Source: Maricaulis sp965242785 (GTDB lineage: Bacteria; Pseudomonadota; Alphaproteobacteria; Caulobacterales; Maricaulaceae). Taken from it: 64,000 nucleotides of DNA. The stretch lies in contig CBDETA010000002.1 of assembly GCA_965242785.1 (NCBI GenBank), positions 124,001 to 188,000 on the forward strand, in the 5' to 3' direction. Positions 1 through 8,886 of the stretch are shown one piece after another; within the stretch, counting starts at the first letter, position 1; each line of letters opens with the position of its first letter. The translations under genes were made by a program, and so were the position numbers. The notes below the pieces were generated by a model. It was not told where the DNA came from, ran no database searches, and was given only the letters and a program-made list of their open reading frames with translations.

Positions 1-578
<578 letters not shown>

Positions 579-584
579 CGCGCC

Positions 585-998
585 ATGGCGGATACGGCCG
601 CCAGCGTACTGACCCGGATGGGCGTCTCGGCCCGCATCGAAGACGGCGAGGCGGGCCGGTTCCGGCTGATCTTCCAGCGTGCAACGCTGAAGGCAGACCT
701 GCCCTGTCGCGGACCGCGGCCGGCGGGCGACGCGCCCGGCCTGCTCCTGCAGGCGGCCCTGCGCGAGCTGAGTTTTTTCGATGAATGCGATGATGTGCTT
801 GAATGGTCGGACGCGCTGGACCTGGATCCCGGTGCCGCGGGCCTTGTCGACGAATTTCGCGCCGTCGACAGGGCGCGCACGGCACTGATCGGCCTGGTCG
901 GCGAGGCGAATTTCGAGGCACTGAAGATGGAGATCGCCATCGGTCAGGCGATATCCCACGCTGCCGCCGGATTCGCGAAGAGCCGGGACGAGACCTGA
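585..998 (+). CDS. Small uncharacterised protein between thyA and folA
   Basis: 137 residues, start ATG six bases after the thyA stop and stop TGA overlapping the folA ATG (ATGA at 995-1000). I do not recognise a family. It looks cytoplasmic: no signal peptide or membrane segment, mixed alpha/beta at the start and an acidic helical second half (ELSFFDECDDVLEWSD and following). Position and translational coupling argue it is real and expressed with the folate/thymidylate genes. Whether it acts in that pathway is unknown. A frame in another phase runs through this region into folA but lacks a start supported by homology. Confidence 0.7.
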   Translation: MADTAASVLTRMGVSARIEDGEAGRFRLIFQRATLKADLPCRGPRPAGDAPGLLLQAALRELSFFDECDDVLEWSDALDLDPGAAGLVDEFRAVDRARTALIGLVGEANFEALKMEIAIGQAISHAAAGFAKSRDET

Positions 999-1519
999 TG
1001 CCGACCACCATTCCCAAACTCTGCCTGATCGCTGCGCGCGGACGCAATGGTGTCATCGGGGCCGAGGGCGATCTGCCCTGGCGGCTGTCCTCGGACCTGA
1101 AACGTTTCAAGGCACTGACAGGCGGCAAGCCGGTGATCATGGGCCGAAAGACCTGGGAGAGCCTGCCGCGGCGACCCTTGCCGGGCCGGCTGAACATTGT
1201 GGTGACGCGCCAGGACGGCTATCGCGCCGAGGGCGGACATGTCGCCGGCGATCTGGGCGAAGCGATGGACACCGCCTTCATGGCGGCAGACCGGGACAGT
1301 CTGGACGAGGTCTTCGTGATCGGCGGCGCGCAGATCTATGCTGCGACGCTGGTGCGGGCCGACCGGCTCTATCTGACCGAGGTGGATGCGGAACCGGCCG
1401 GCGATGCGTGCTTTCCCGCTTTTGACGAGTTGGGCTGGCAGGAAACCGCGCGCGAGGTCTTTCCGGCCGGCGAGGGCGATGACCATGCCTTTGTCCTGCG
1501 TCGGCTGGACCGGCGGTGA
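998..1519 (+). CDS. folA: Dihydrofolate reductase
   Basis: Reduces dihydrofolate to tetrahydrofolate with NADPH, recycling the product of thymidylate synthase. The start ATG at 998 overlaps the stop of the previous gene and gives 173 residues, normal for bacterial DHFR. A longer open frame begins upstream, but homology starts at IPKLCLIAARGRNGVIG. Landmarks: LPWRLSSDLKRFKALT (the Asp in SSDLKRF is the usual catalytic acid), MGRKTWESLP (NADPH binding), the FVIGGAQIYA motif and a C-terminal HAFVLRR. Co-transcription with thyA is likely. A 121-base gap without an obvious gene separates it from hflK. Confidence 0.96.
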   Translation: MPTTIPKLCLIAARGRNGVIGAEGDLPWRLSSDLKRFKALTGGKPVIMGRKTWESLPRRPLPGRLNIVVTRQDGYRAEGGHVAGDLGEAMDTAFMAADRDSLDEVFVIGGAQIYAATLVRADRLYLTEVDAEPAGDACFPAFDELGWQETAREVFPAGEGDDHAFVLRRLDRR

Positions 1520-1640
1520 ATCAGGGCGTGAAGTGGCTAGCGGGATGCGCCATCTGCCTGTCCCCCTTGTCTCGCCCTTGAACCTTTAAGCGCTTACGTT
1601 CATTTAGGGCGTCGCAATAGCAAGAGGATCGATCCGACCC

Positions 1641-2798
1641 ATGCCGTGGAACGACAATCAGGGTGGTGGCGGCGGAGGCCCGTGGGGCTCCGGCGGAGGC
1701 AATAACCAGAACCCCTGGGGCCAGCGCCCCAATGGCGGTGGCGGCGGCGGTGACCAGGGCCCCGATCTGGACGAGGTTGTCCGCGACCTGCAGCGCAAGC
1801 TGGGCGGCATGTTCGGCGGCGGCAAGGGTGGTTCCGGCGGCAAGAAGGGCGGCGGCGCCTCGGCCTTCGGCTTCGGCTTCATTGTCGCGATCATTGCCGT
1901 GGTCTGGTTCATCATGCCGGGCTCGGGCTGGTACCAGGTCGGCCCCAACCAGGCCGGTGTGGTGCTGCGCTTTGGCGAGTATTCGCGCACGACATTGCCG
2001 GGCTTCCACTTCAAATTCCCGACTCCGATCGAGACGGTGATGCTGCCGGAAGTGACGACGACAAACGAGATGACGATCGGCCAAGGCTCTGAAGGCCAGA
2101 TGCTGACCCGCGACGAGAATATCGTCGACATCGACTTTGCCGTTCAGTGGCGCGTGGACCTGTCCTATGAGGACGGCGTGCGCGACTTCCTGTTCAATGT
2201 GCGCGACCCGCAGGGCACCGTGCGTGCCGTGGCGGAAAGCGCCATGCGCGAAGTGGTCGGCACGTCGGACCTGCAATTCATCATCACCGAGGGCCGGGCC
2301 GAGGTCTCGCGCCGCACGCGTGAACTGTTGCAGGAGACGCTGAACGAATATGCCGCGGGCATCGAGATCCTGCAGGTCAACCTGCGCAACGCCCAGCCGC
2401 CGGAGCGCGTGATCGACGCGTTCCGCGGCGTGGACGTCGCCCAGCAGGAAGCCGAACGGGCGCAGCTGAACGCGACCGCCCACGCCAACTCGGTGATCCC
2501 GGCCGCCCGCGGTGAAGCCGCGCAGCTGACCCAGGCCGCCCAGGCCTACCGGGACTCGGTGATCGCCCAGGCCCAGGGTGACGCGGACCGCTTCATCTCG
2601 ATCTACAACGAGTATGTCCAGGCGCCCGACGTGACGCGCCGCCGGATGTATCTGGAAACCCTGGAACAGGTGATCGGCCGGTCCGACATGATTGTTCTGG
2701 ATGGCGAGGCCGGTGCCTTGCCCTATCTGCCGCTCGACCAGCTCGGCCGCAATCGCGTGCGCAACCCGGTTCGCAATGCGCAAGGAGGCAACCAATGA
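1641..2798 (+). CDS. hflK: HflK, SPFH-domain subunit of the FtsH modulator complex
   Basis: Membrane partner of HflC; in known systems HflKC forms a large cage around FtsH and restrains its proteolysis. 385 residues. The first about 70 are rich in Gly/Asn/Pro (PWGSGGGNNQNPWGQ), typical of HflK, followed by one membrane segment at about 75-95 (FGFIVAIIAVVWFIM) and the SPFH domain beginning GWYQVGPNQAGVVLRFGEY. The C-terminal half has the long helix with QQEAERAQLNA. The start follows a 121-base non-coding gap that probably holds the promoter of the hflK-miaA run. Stop and hflC start overlap (ATGA). Confidence 0.96.
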   Translation: MPWNDNQGGGGGGPWGSGGGNNQNPWGQRPNGGGGGGDQGPDLDEVVRDLQRKLGGMFGGGKGGSGGKKGGGASAFGFGFIVAIIAVVWFIMPGSGWYQVGPNQAGVVLRFGEYSRTTLPGFHFKFPTPIETVMLPEVTTTNEMTIGQGSEGQMLTRDENIVDIDFAVQWRVDLSYEDGVRDFLFNVRDPQGTVRAVAESAMREVVGTSDLQFIITEGRAEVSRRTRELLQETLNEYAAGIEILQVNLRNAQPPERVIDAFRGVDVAQQEAERAQLNATAHANSVIPAARGEAAQLTQAAQAYRDSVIAQAQGDADRFISIYNEYVQAPDVTRRRMYLETLEQVIGRSDMIVLDGEAGALPYLPLDQLGRNRVRNPVRNAQGGNQ

Positions 2799-3676
2799 TC
2801 CGCACTCTGGGAATCGTCATCCTCGTCGGCGCACTCTTCGTCGGACTGCAGAGCGTCTACACCGTCTCGGAAACCGAACAGGCGCTGATCCTGCGCCTCG
2901 GCGATCCGGTTGATGTGGTCAATGAAGCGGCGGAGCCCGATCCGGGCCTGCACTTCAAAATGCCTTTTGTCATGGACGTGCTGATCTTCGACAAGCGCAA
3001 TCTGGAACTGGATCTGGATGCCGAGGAAATCCTCGCCTCCGACCAGGAGCGCCTGATCGTGGACGCCTTCCTGCGCTACCGGATCACCGACCCGCTGCGC
3101 TTCTACCAGGCCTTCACCGAAGAGCGCCGGGCCCAGATCCGCCTGCAGCAGATCATGGAAGACAGCCTGCGCGGCGTGATCGCCTCGATCCCGTCCTCCG
3201 ACGTCATTTCCGGCCAGCGCGCCGAACTGATGGACCGGGTGCAGGCGGCGGTGGAAGCCCAGGTCCGAACCGGCAATTTCGGCATCCAGGTGATCGATGT
3301 GCGCATCCTGCGCGCCGACCTGCCGCAGCAGATCGCCGACAATGTGTTCCAGCGCATGCGCTCGGAACGTGACCAGGAAGCCGCCCGCATCCGCGCCGAA
3401 GGCGAACAGCGGGCCACGGAAATCCGCGCCAATGCCGATCGTCAGGCGACGATCATCCGGGCCGAGGCGCGCGCCGAGGCGGAACGCATTCGCGGTGAGG
3501 GCGATGCCCGCCGGAATGCGATCTATGCCGAAGCCTATGGCCGCGATCCGGAATTCTTCGGCTTCTACCGCTCCATGCAGGCCTATGAGCAGGCCTTCGT
3601 GGAGGGCACGCCGATCGTGATCCAGCCGGACTCGGAATTCTTCCGCTACTTCCAGTCCCAGACCGGTCAGCAATAA
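2795..3676 (+). CDS. hflC: HflC, SPFH-domain partner of HflK
   Basis: 293 residues, start ATG overlapping the hflK stop and preceded by a strong AAGGAGG at 2782-2788, so the two subunits are coupled for stoichiometric synthesis. One N-terminal membrane anchor (TLGIVILVGALFVGLQSVY), then the SPFH domain (VSETEQALILRLGDPV, LHFKMPFVMDVLIFDKR) and a long charged helix dense in Ala/Glu/Arg (residues about 190-250), as in other HflC. It ends in a short tail, EFFRYFQSQTGQQ. Confidence 0.96.
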   Translation: MIRTLGIVILVGALFVGLQSVYTVSETEQALILRLGDPVDVVNEAAEPDPGLHFKMPFVMDVLIFDKRNLELDLDAEEILASDQERLIVDAFLRYRITDPLRFYQAFTEERRAQIRLQQIMEDSLRGVIASIPSSDVISGQRAELMDRVQAAVEAQVRTGNFGIQVIDVRILRADLPQQIADNVFQRMRSERDQEAARIRAEGEQRATEIRANADRQATIIRAEARAEAERIRGEGDARRNAIYAEAYGRDPEFFGFYRSMQAYEQAFVEGTPIVIQPDSEFFRYFQSQTGQQ

Positions 3677-3865
3677 GTGCTGACAATCCTGCTCGCCGGG
3701 ATCGGGGTGGCGATTGCGCTGGAAGGCGCAGCCTACGCCCTGGCTCCCGGCGGCATGAAGCGCCTGATCGCCCAGCTGGGCGAGATGAGCCCGGACCAGC
3801 TTCGCCTGGCCGGGCTCACTGCTTTGTGTCTGGGTGTCGCGATTGTCTGGGCGGTATTAGGATAG
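3677..3865 (+). CDS. DUF2065 (YjeT-like) small membrane protein
   Basis: 62 residues starting with GTG immediately after the hflC stop. Two predicted membrane segments (LTILLAGIGVAIALEGAAYAL and LAGLTALCLGVAIVWAVLG) flank a short amphipathic loop, GMKRLIAQLGEMSPDQLR, which is the DUF2065 signature. Family members commonly sit beside hflKC, and a role in the same membrane protease complex is a reasonable inference but unproven. It lies 92 bases before the start of the Do protease. Confidence 0.85.
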   Translation: MLTILLAGIGVAIALEGAAYALAPGGMKRLIAQLGEMSPDQLRLAGLTALCLGVAIVWAVLG

Positions 3866-3957
3866 GCTCCGTGCAGGCAGGCGGTTGCCGCCGACCCCTG
3901 CGAGGCGGTATTCACGTTAACGATTTTCCGTCCTCCTGTTTCGAACGGCTTTGGCAC

Positions 3958-5343
3958 ATGCGGCGTATCCTGGCTTTCCTCGTCCTTTTCCTGGTCTCTC
4001 CGGCGGTGCTGGCGCACCCGGCTCCGGACGGGTTTGCCGATCTGGCCGAACGCCTGTCGCCGGCGGTGGTCAACATCTCCGCCGCCCAGCGCCTCGACTC
4101 GGGCGACGGCCTGCCGGAGTTTCCTGAAGGCTCCCCGCTGGAGCGGTTCAACGACATTTTCGGAAATGCCCCGCGCATCGCCAATTCGCTGGGCTCGGGC
4201 TTCATCATTGACCCGTCGGGCATTGTGGTGACCAACAACCACGTCATCGACGGCGCGGACGAGGTGGAGGTTTCCTTGCCGGATGGCCGTGTCTTCCCGG
4301 CCGAGGTGGTTGGCATCGACCCGGTGACGGACCTGGCGGTGCTGCGCATGCAGGTGCGCGAACGCCTGCCTTCGGTCTCTTTCGGTGACAGCGACACGGC
4401 CCGCGTGGGTGATTGGGTGATCGCGATCGGCAATCCCTTCGGCCTGGGCGGCACGCTGACCGCCGGCGTCGTCTCGGCGCGCGGCCGTGAGGCGGGCGGG
4501 CGCTATGACGACTACATCCAGACCGATGTGGCCATCAATACCGGCAATTCCGGCGGTCCCCTGTTCAACATGGATGGCGATGTGATCGGCGTGAACACGC
4601 TGATCCTGTCGCCGACCGGCGCCAGCGTCGGCATCTCCCTGTCCATCCCGGCCAATATCGCCGAGCGCGTGGTCGCCCAGCTGATCGAGTTCGGGGAGAC
4701 CCGCCGTGGCTGGCTGGGCGTGTCGGTGCACCGGGTGACGCCGGAACTGGCCGAGAGTTTCGAACTGGACACGCCCTATGGCGCGATCGTCTCGCGCGTC
4801 GAAGACGGCGGACCGGGCAATGCGGGTGGCCTGCGCCAGGGCGATCTGGTGCTGCGTTTTGACGGCCGCCGGGTGCGCGACAGCCAGTCCTTCCCGCGCA
4901 TGGTGGCCGAGAGCGAAATCGGCCGCGAAGTCGAGATCGAGATCATCCGCCGTGATCGTCCGATGACCCTGACGGTCACGGTGGGCGAACTGCAGGAAGA
5001 AGGCGGCTCGGCGTCCGCGTCGAGCCGGTCGGATCCGGTGATCAATCCTGTTCCCGGTCAGTCCAACCTCCTGTTGGGCATGACGCTGTCGGCCCTGGAT
5101 CCGGCCCTGCGCCGCCGTTTCCGCGTCGATGCGGATGCCGAGGGCGTGCTGGTGACGGACGTGGATGCGGCTTCCGATGCCGCCGGCAAGATCCGCCCTG
5201 GCGATGTGATCGAGGAGGTGGAGTTCACCCGGGTGAGCACGATTGCCGACATCCGCGCCATCGTGCTGGAGCATTCCGGCGGCCCGATCCGCTTCCAGGT
5301 CAATCGCGGCGGCCAGTACGTGCTGCAGTCGATCCGGCCGTGA
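3958..5343 (+). CDS. Periplasmic Do/DegP-type serine protease with two PDZ domains
   Basis: Trypsin-like protease/chaperone for envelope quality control. I choose the ATG at 3958 (461 residues) because it gives a signal peptide, MRRILAFLVLFLVSPAVLA; the open frame extends upstream without one. Catalytic triad: His95 in TNNHVID, Asp125 in VTDLAVL, Ser198 in NTGNSGGPL. PDZ1 follows at about residues 240-340 (RRGWLGVSVHRVTPELAESF) and PDZ2 at about 370-460 (LLGMTLSALDPALRRRF). Its stop overlaps the miaA GTG start. Neighbouring hflKC suggests a proteostasis cluster. DegP and DegQ cannot be told apart from sequence alone. Confidence 0.93.
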   Translation: MRRILAFLVLFLVSPAVLAHPAPDGFADLAERLSPAVVNISAAQRLDSGDGLPEFPEGSPLERFNDIFGNAPRIANSLGSGFIIDPSGIVVTNNHVIDGADEVEVSLPDGRVFPAEVVGIDPVTDLAVLRMQVRERLPSVSFGDSDTARVGDWVIAIGNPFGLGGTLTAGVVSARGREAGGRYDDYIQTDVAINTGNSGGPLFNMDGDVIGVNTLILSPTGASVGISLSIPANIAERVVAQLIEFGETRRGWLGVSVHRVTPELAESFELDTPYGAIVSRVEDGGPGNAGGLRQGDLVLRFDGRRVRDSQSFPRMVAESEIGREVEIEIIRRDRPMTLTVTVGELQEEGGSASASSRSDPVINPVPGQSNLLLGMTLSALDPALRRRFRVDADAEGVLVTDVDAASDAAGKIRPGDVIEEVEFTRVSTIADIRAIVLEHSGGPIRFQVNRGGQYVLQSIRP

Positions 5344-6299
5344 GCGAGGCCCCGCGTCCGGCCTGGCTGATCGCCGGCCCGACCGCGGCGGGCAAGACAG
5401 CGCTGGCCATCGCCGCCGCCCGGCTGCTGGATGGCGAAATCATCAATGCCGACTCCATGCAGATCTATGCCGGCCTGCATCTGATCACCGCGCGCCCGTC
5501 GGACGAGGAAGAGGCAGTGGTGCCGCACCATCTCTTCGGTGTCGCCGATCCGGCGCAGCGCTGGTCGGTCGGGCGCTGGAGCGAGGAGGCCCTGGCCGTC
5601 ATCGCGGCGGTGCGTGCACGCGGCCGGACGCCGATCCTGGTCGGTGGTACGGGGCTGTATTTCAATGCCCTGACCGTTGGTCTCGCGCCGGTGCCGGAGA
5701 TTGGCGACGCGGCGCGGGCCCGTGCGCAGGCGCTGCTGGATGAAGGCGGGCTGGCGGCGCTGAATGCCGAGGCCCGGCGCGTGGACCCGGCAGCCTGCGC
5801 GAAGATCGAGCCTGCCGACCGTCAGCGCCTGCAGCGGGTGGTGGAGGTTTTCTTCGAGACCGGCGAGCCGCTGTCGGGCTTTCAGGCCGAAACCACGCCG
5901 CTTCTGCCGCATGACAGCTGGCACGGTCTGGTGATCGAGCCGGATCGCGAGGCGCTTTATGCCCGGATCGACCGGCGCTTTGACGCGATGATGGCGGCCG
6001 GGGCGCTGGAAGAAGTTCGGGCCTTTGGCGAGCGCGGGCTGGATGCCGACCTGCCGGCGATGAAGGCGCTGGGCGTGCCGCCCCTGCTGGCGCATCTGGC
6101 TGGCGAGATGACGCTGGAGGCGGCAATCGGACAGGCCAAGCGCGACAGCCGCCGCTATGCCAAGCGCCAGCTGACCTGGTTCCGCAACCAGACACCATAC
6201 TGGGCGCGGGTGAACACACTGGAGCCGGACGCGGCCCGGGCCCGACTGGCGCAAATCCTCACTTCTGCCGGGTTGGCGGCTGGACAGGGACCGGATTGA
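5340..6299 (+). CDS. miaA: tRNA dimethylallyltransferase
   Basis: Transfers the dimethylallyl group to A37 of tRNAs reading codons that begin with U. 319 residues from a GTG that overlaps the protease stop. P-loop GPTAAGKT at residues 13-20, followed by DGEIINADSMQIYAGL (substrate-binding Asp and Thr/Ser region), LVGGTGLYFNAL and the C-terminal SRRYAKRQLTWFRNQ, all characteristic of MiaA. Length is normal. A KARI-like gene follows after 47 bases. In Caulobacter-like genomes I recall acetolactate synthase and ilvC genes near miaA, so the neighbourhood may be a reduced version of that; this is memory, not a search result. Confidence 0.96.
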   Translation: MSEAPRPAWLIAGPTAAGKTALAIAAARLLDGEIINADSMQIYAGLHLITARPSDEEEAVVPHHLFGVADPAQRWSVGRWSEEALAVIAAVRARGRTPILVGGTGLYFNALTVGLAPVPEIGDAARARAQALLDEGGLAALNAEARRVDPAACAKIEPADRQRLQRVVEVFFETGEPLSGFQAETTPLLPHDSWHGLVIEPDREALYARIDRRFDAMMAAGALEEVRAFGERGLDADLPAMKALGVPPLLAHLAGEMTLEAAIGQAKRDSRRYAKRQLTWFRNQTPYWARVNTLEPDAARARLAQILTSAGLAAGQGPD

Positions 6300-6346
6300 T
6301 CCGTCCTATCGGGCTCCGCCCTTTTTTCGCCGAGTCGCCGAGTGCC

Positions 6347-7339
6347 ATGACTGAACCGCTTTACACGCCGGATATTGATCTGGATCCGATCCGCAGCTGT
6401 CGCCTTGCCATCATCGGCTATGGCAATCATGGCCGCAGCCATGCGCTGTGCCTGCGCGACAGCGGCGTGAAGGAGATCCGGATTGCGCTGCGCGACGGTT
6501 CACCTTCACGCACCAAGGCCGAGGCGGACGGGTTCAAGGTGGTGAGCCTGCCCGAAGCGGCCGCCTGGGCGGATGCGATCGCGCTGCTGGCAGCAGACGA
6601 GGCGCACCGGCAGATCTGGGACGCGGCCATCGCGCCGCATCGCAAGCCCGGCCAGGCGCTGATCCTGTGCCATGGCTTTTCCATCCATTATGGCCTGATC
6701 ACGCCGCCGGCCGATTGTGATGTCATCCTGGCAGCGGCCAAGGGGCCGGGCGGGGCGGTGCGCCAGGAATTTGAAAAGGGCAGCGGGCTGATCGGCTTCT
6801 GGGCCGTGCACCAGGATGCCAGCGGCCAGGCGCAAGCGCTGGCGCTGGCCTATCTGGCCGGGATCGGTTCGGGCAATGTCGGGATCTTCCCGACCAGTTT
6901 CCGCGAAGAGACGGTGTCGGACCTGTTCGGCGAACAGGTGGTGCTGGTGGGCGGGCTGGTTGCGTTGGCCCGGGCCAGTTTTGACCGGCTGGTCGCGGCG
7001 GGCGTGTCTCCGCGCATGGCCTATATCGATTGTGTGCATGAAATCAAATACCTGGCCGATCTCGTCCAGGCGCGTGGCATTGCCGGCATGTATGAGGCGA
7101 TTTCCGATACGGCCGAGTTCGGTGCGCGCGAGATCGAGGACGCAATTGCGGGGCCGCAATTGCGGGCCGTGTTCGACCAGGCCATGGCGGCGATCGAGGA
7201 TGGTTCGTTCGCCAGGAAATGGGTGGAGACCTACGAAGCCGGTGACGCGATGAAGGCGGACCGGGCCCGCGACCGGTCGCTGCCGATCGAGGCGGCGGGG
7301 GCGGAATTGCGCAGCCGCATCTACCGCGCCACGAAATAG
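6347..7339 (+). CDS. Divergent ketol-acid reductoisomerase (class I KARI) homologue
   Basis: KARI performs the second step of branched-chain amino acid synthesis. I take ATG 6347 (330 residues, normal class I length); a TTG-initiated extension overlapping the miaA stop has no support. NADPH-binding GYGNHGRSH (24-32), HGFSIHYG, AAAKGPGGAVRQEF, and DLFGEQ giving metal ligands Asp192 and Glu196. The second ligand pair, normally ExxxE in ECLHE, reads DCVHE here (Asp228, Glu232), a conservative Glu-to-Asp change at a catalytic metal site. The usual N-terminal YYD stretch is absent. No ilvB or ilvH is adjacent. It may be the housekeeping IlvC with drift or a paralogue with another substrate. Confidence 0.85.
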   Translation: MTEPLYTPDIDLDPIRSCRLAIIGYGNHGRSHALCLRDSGVKEIRIALRDGSPSRTKAEADGFKVVSLPEAAAWADAIALLAADEAHRQIWDAAIAPHRKPGQALILCHGFSIHYGLITPPADCDVILAAAKGPGGAVRQEFEKGSGLIGFWAVHQDASGQAQALALAYLAGIGSGNVGIFPTSFREETVSDLFGEQVVLVGGLVALARASFDRLVAAGVSPRMAYIDCVHEIKYLADLVQARGIAGMYEAISDTAEFGAREIEDAIAGPQLRAVFDQAMAAIEDGSFARKWVETYEAGDAMKADRARDRSLPIEAAGAELRSRIYRATK

Positions 7340-7398
7340 CCAACAACATCATCACGCTGTATGACAGGTTCAAAGAGTCGCACGCGTGGGGGCACAGG

Positions 7399-7911
7399 AT
7401 GTCATTCAACCCGGTCAAGGTGCGCCGTTATGGCGAACCCAAGGAAGTCGTCGCACGGGTTTTCGAGGAAGTCGGCGGCATTCCCAAAGTCATGGAATTG
7501 CTCGATCTCAGCCGCACCCGCGTCTATGCGCTGGCTGATCCTGATTCGACCAATGAAATCTCCTATACCCGCGTTGCGACCCTGACCGAGAATGGCGCGA
7601 CCGCAGCAGCCCAGCACCTGGCGGCGCTGGCCGGCGGCATCTTCCTGCCGATCGACAAGGCGGATGATGCCAACTGGCTGGCCCTGGCGGGCGACGCCAG
7701 CCGATCGAGCGCCCGCAACATCTCCGCGCTGATGGAGAGCCTGAGCGAGACCGAGCGCTCACCGGGCCGGGTCGACCAGGAAGAGGCCCGCAACATCCTC
7801 AAGGTCCTGGACGAACAATTGGCCATCCTGGCCGTGCAGCGCGCCAAGCTGGTCGCCATTGCCTCGGGAGAGGCAGTCGACATGGCCGGCGAATTGCCGG
7901 ACGGTGCGTAG
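7399..7911 (+). CDS. Small cytoplasmic protein with an HTH-like N-terminus
   Basis: 170 residues. The first part (GGIPKVMELLDLSRTRVYALADP) reads like a helix-turn-helix of the phage-regulator/CII type: a residue string that could pick up DNA, followed by EISYTRVATLTENGATAAAQHLA, which resembles an XRE-like continuation. The second half is helical and charged, with a coiled-coil tendency at about 120-160 (EEARNILKVLDEQLAILAVQ). No signal peptide. It stands alone between the KARI homologue and a VTT membrane protein. A DNA-binding role is an inference only. Confidence 0.6.
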   Translation: MSFNPVKVRRYGEPKEVVARVFEEVGGIPKVMELLDLSRTRVYALADPDSTNEISYTRVATLTENGATAAAQHLAALAGGIFLPIDKADDANWLALAGDASRSSARNISALMESLSETERSPGRVDQEEARNILKVLDEQLAILAVQRAKLVAIASGEAVDMAGELPDGA

Positions 7912-7977
7912 GATGGACTGCCGGACCGGGTGCGCCTGACGGCACCTTGAAGGCAGGCCTGACGAACGGCGGACCCG

Positions 7978-8742
7978 ATGCAAGCAATCCTGGACTTCAT
8001 CCTGCGCATGGATGCCCGCGCCGCTCGCGCGATCGGGGTCTCCCTTGCGCTGTTTGCCGTGGTGGGAACCGTGTTCCTGGTCGGACGGCTGGTGCTGGAT
8101 GTCGAGCCGGGCGCGGCGGGCGACTGGTTCGCCGACATGGCCGGGCGCTGGTATGCGCTGCCAGTGACCATCCTGGTCTTCATTGCGCTGTCCTTTCTGG
8201 GCGCGCCGCAATTCGGCCTGATGGCGGCGGCGATTGTTGCTTTCGGTCCGGTCCTGGGCTCTGCCTATGCCTGGATCGCGACGCTGGCGGCGGCGTCGGT
8301 GAATTTCTTCATTGGGCGGATGTTCGGGGCCCGCGTGCTCAAGCGCTATGGCGGTGACTGGGCGAACCGGATTTCCAGCTTCATCGGCCGCAATGGCCTG
8401 GTCGCGGCGATGGTGGTGCGCTGGGTGCCGTCCGGACCCTTCATCGTGGTCAATATGGGCTTTGGCGTCGCCCGCACGCCCTTCTGGGCCTTCCTGACCG
8501 GGACCGCGCTGGGAACCGCGCCGAAAATTATTATCGTCGGACTGGCCGGCCAGAGCATCCTGGCGATGCTGAGTGAGGGCAAGCTGCTGTTGGGCGTGGC
8601 CTTGCTGGTGGCGGTTGTCGGCTGGATCGGGATCATGCTGCTGGCCCGCAAATGGCTGCGCCGGCACCGCGACGGCCAGGCGGCTGCGCCGGGTGATGCG
8701 GTCGCTGACAAGGACGCTGAAACGGGTGAGGGCCCGGCCTGA
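7978..8742 (+). CDS. VTT (TVP38/TMEM64, DedA superfamily) membrane protein
   Basis: 254 residues with several membrane segments. Family landmarks: FLGAPQFGLMAAAIVAFGPVLG in the first re-entrant region, AASVNFFIGRMFGARVLKRYGG (equivalent to the GxxxGrxxG stretch), and VRWVPSGPFIVVNMGFG, the second conserved loop. Proteins of this superfamily in bacteria and eukaryotes act in lipid flipping or envelope homeostasis; the substrate of this one is unknown. The C-terminus is a charged cytoplasmic tail. A 144-base gap before mreB contains the likely mreB promoter and a GATTC site (8744-8748) of the GANTC type methylated by CcrM in this lineage. Confidence 0.85.
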   Translation: MQAILDFILRMDARAARAIGVSLALFAVVGTVFLVGRLVLDVEPGAAGDWFADMAGRWYALPVTILVFIALSFLGAPQFGLMAAAIVAFGPVLGSAYAWIATLAAASVNFFIGRMFGARVLKRYGGDWANRISSFIGRNGLVAAMVVRWVPSGPFIVVNMGFGVARTPFWAFLTGTALGTAPKIIIVGLAGQSILAMLSEGKLLLGVALLVAVVGWIGIMLLARKWLRRHRDGQAAAPGDAVADKDAETGEGPA

Positions 8743-8886
8743 TTCCGGCCACATAGGCGGCCTAAGTGTCGCTAATTCATATGACACCGCGCGGCTTGCA
8801 CCCCTTGCAATCTCGGGCGGAGCATCGCACAAGAAAAACATGTTGCACCGCGGCTTTGCCGCCACACGTCTGAATTCTGCCCGCCC

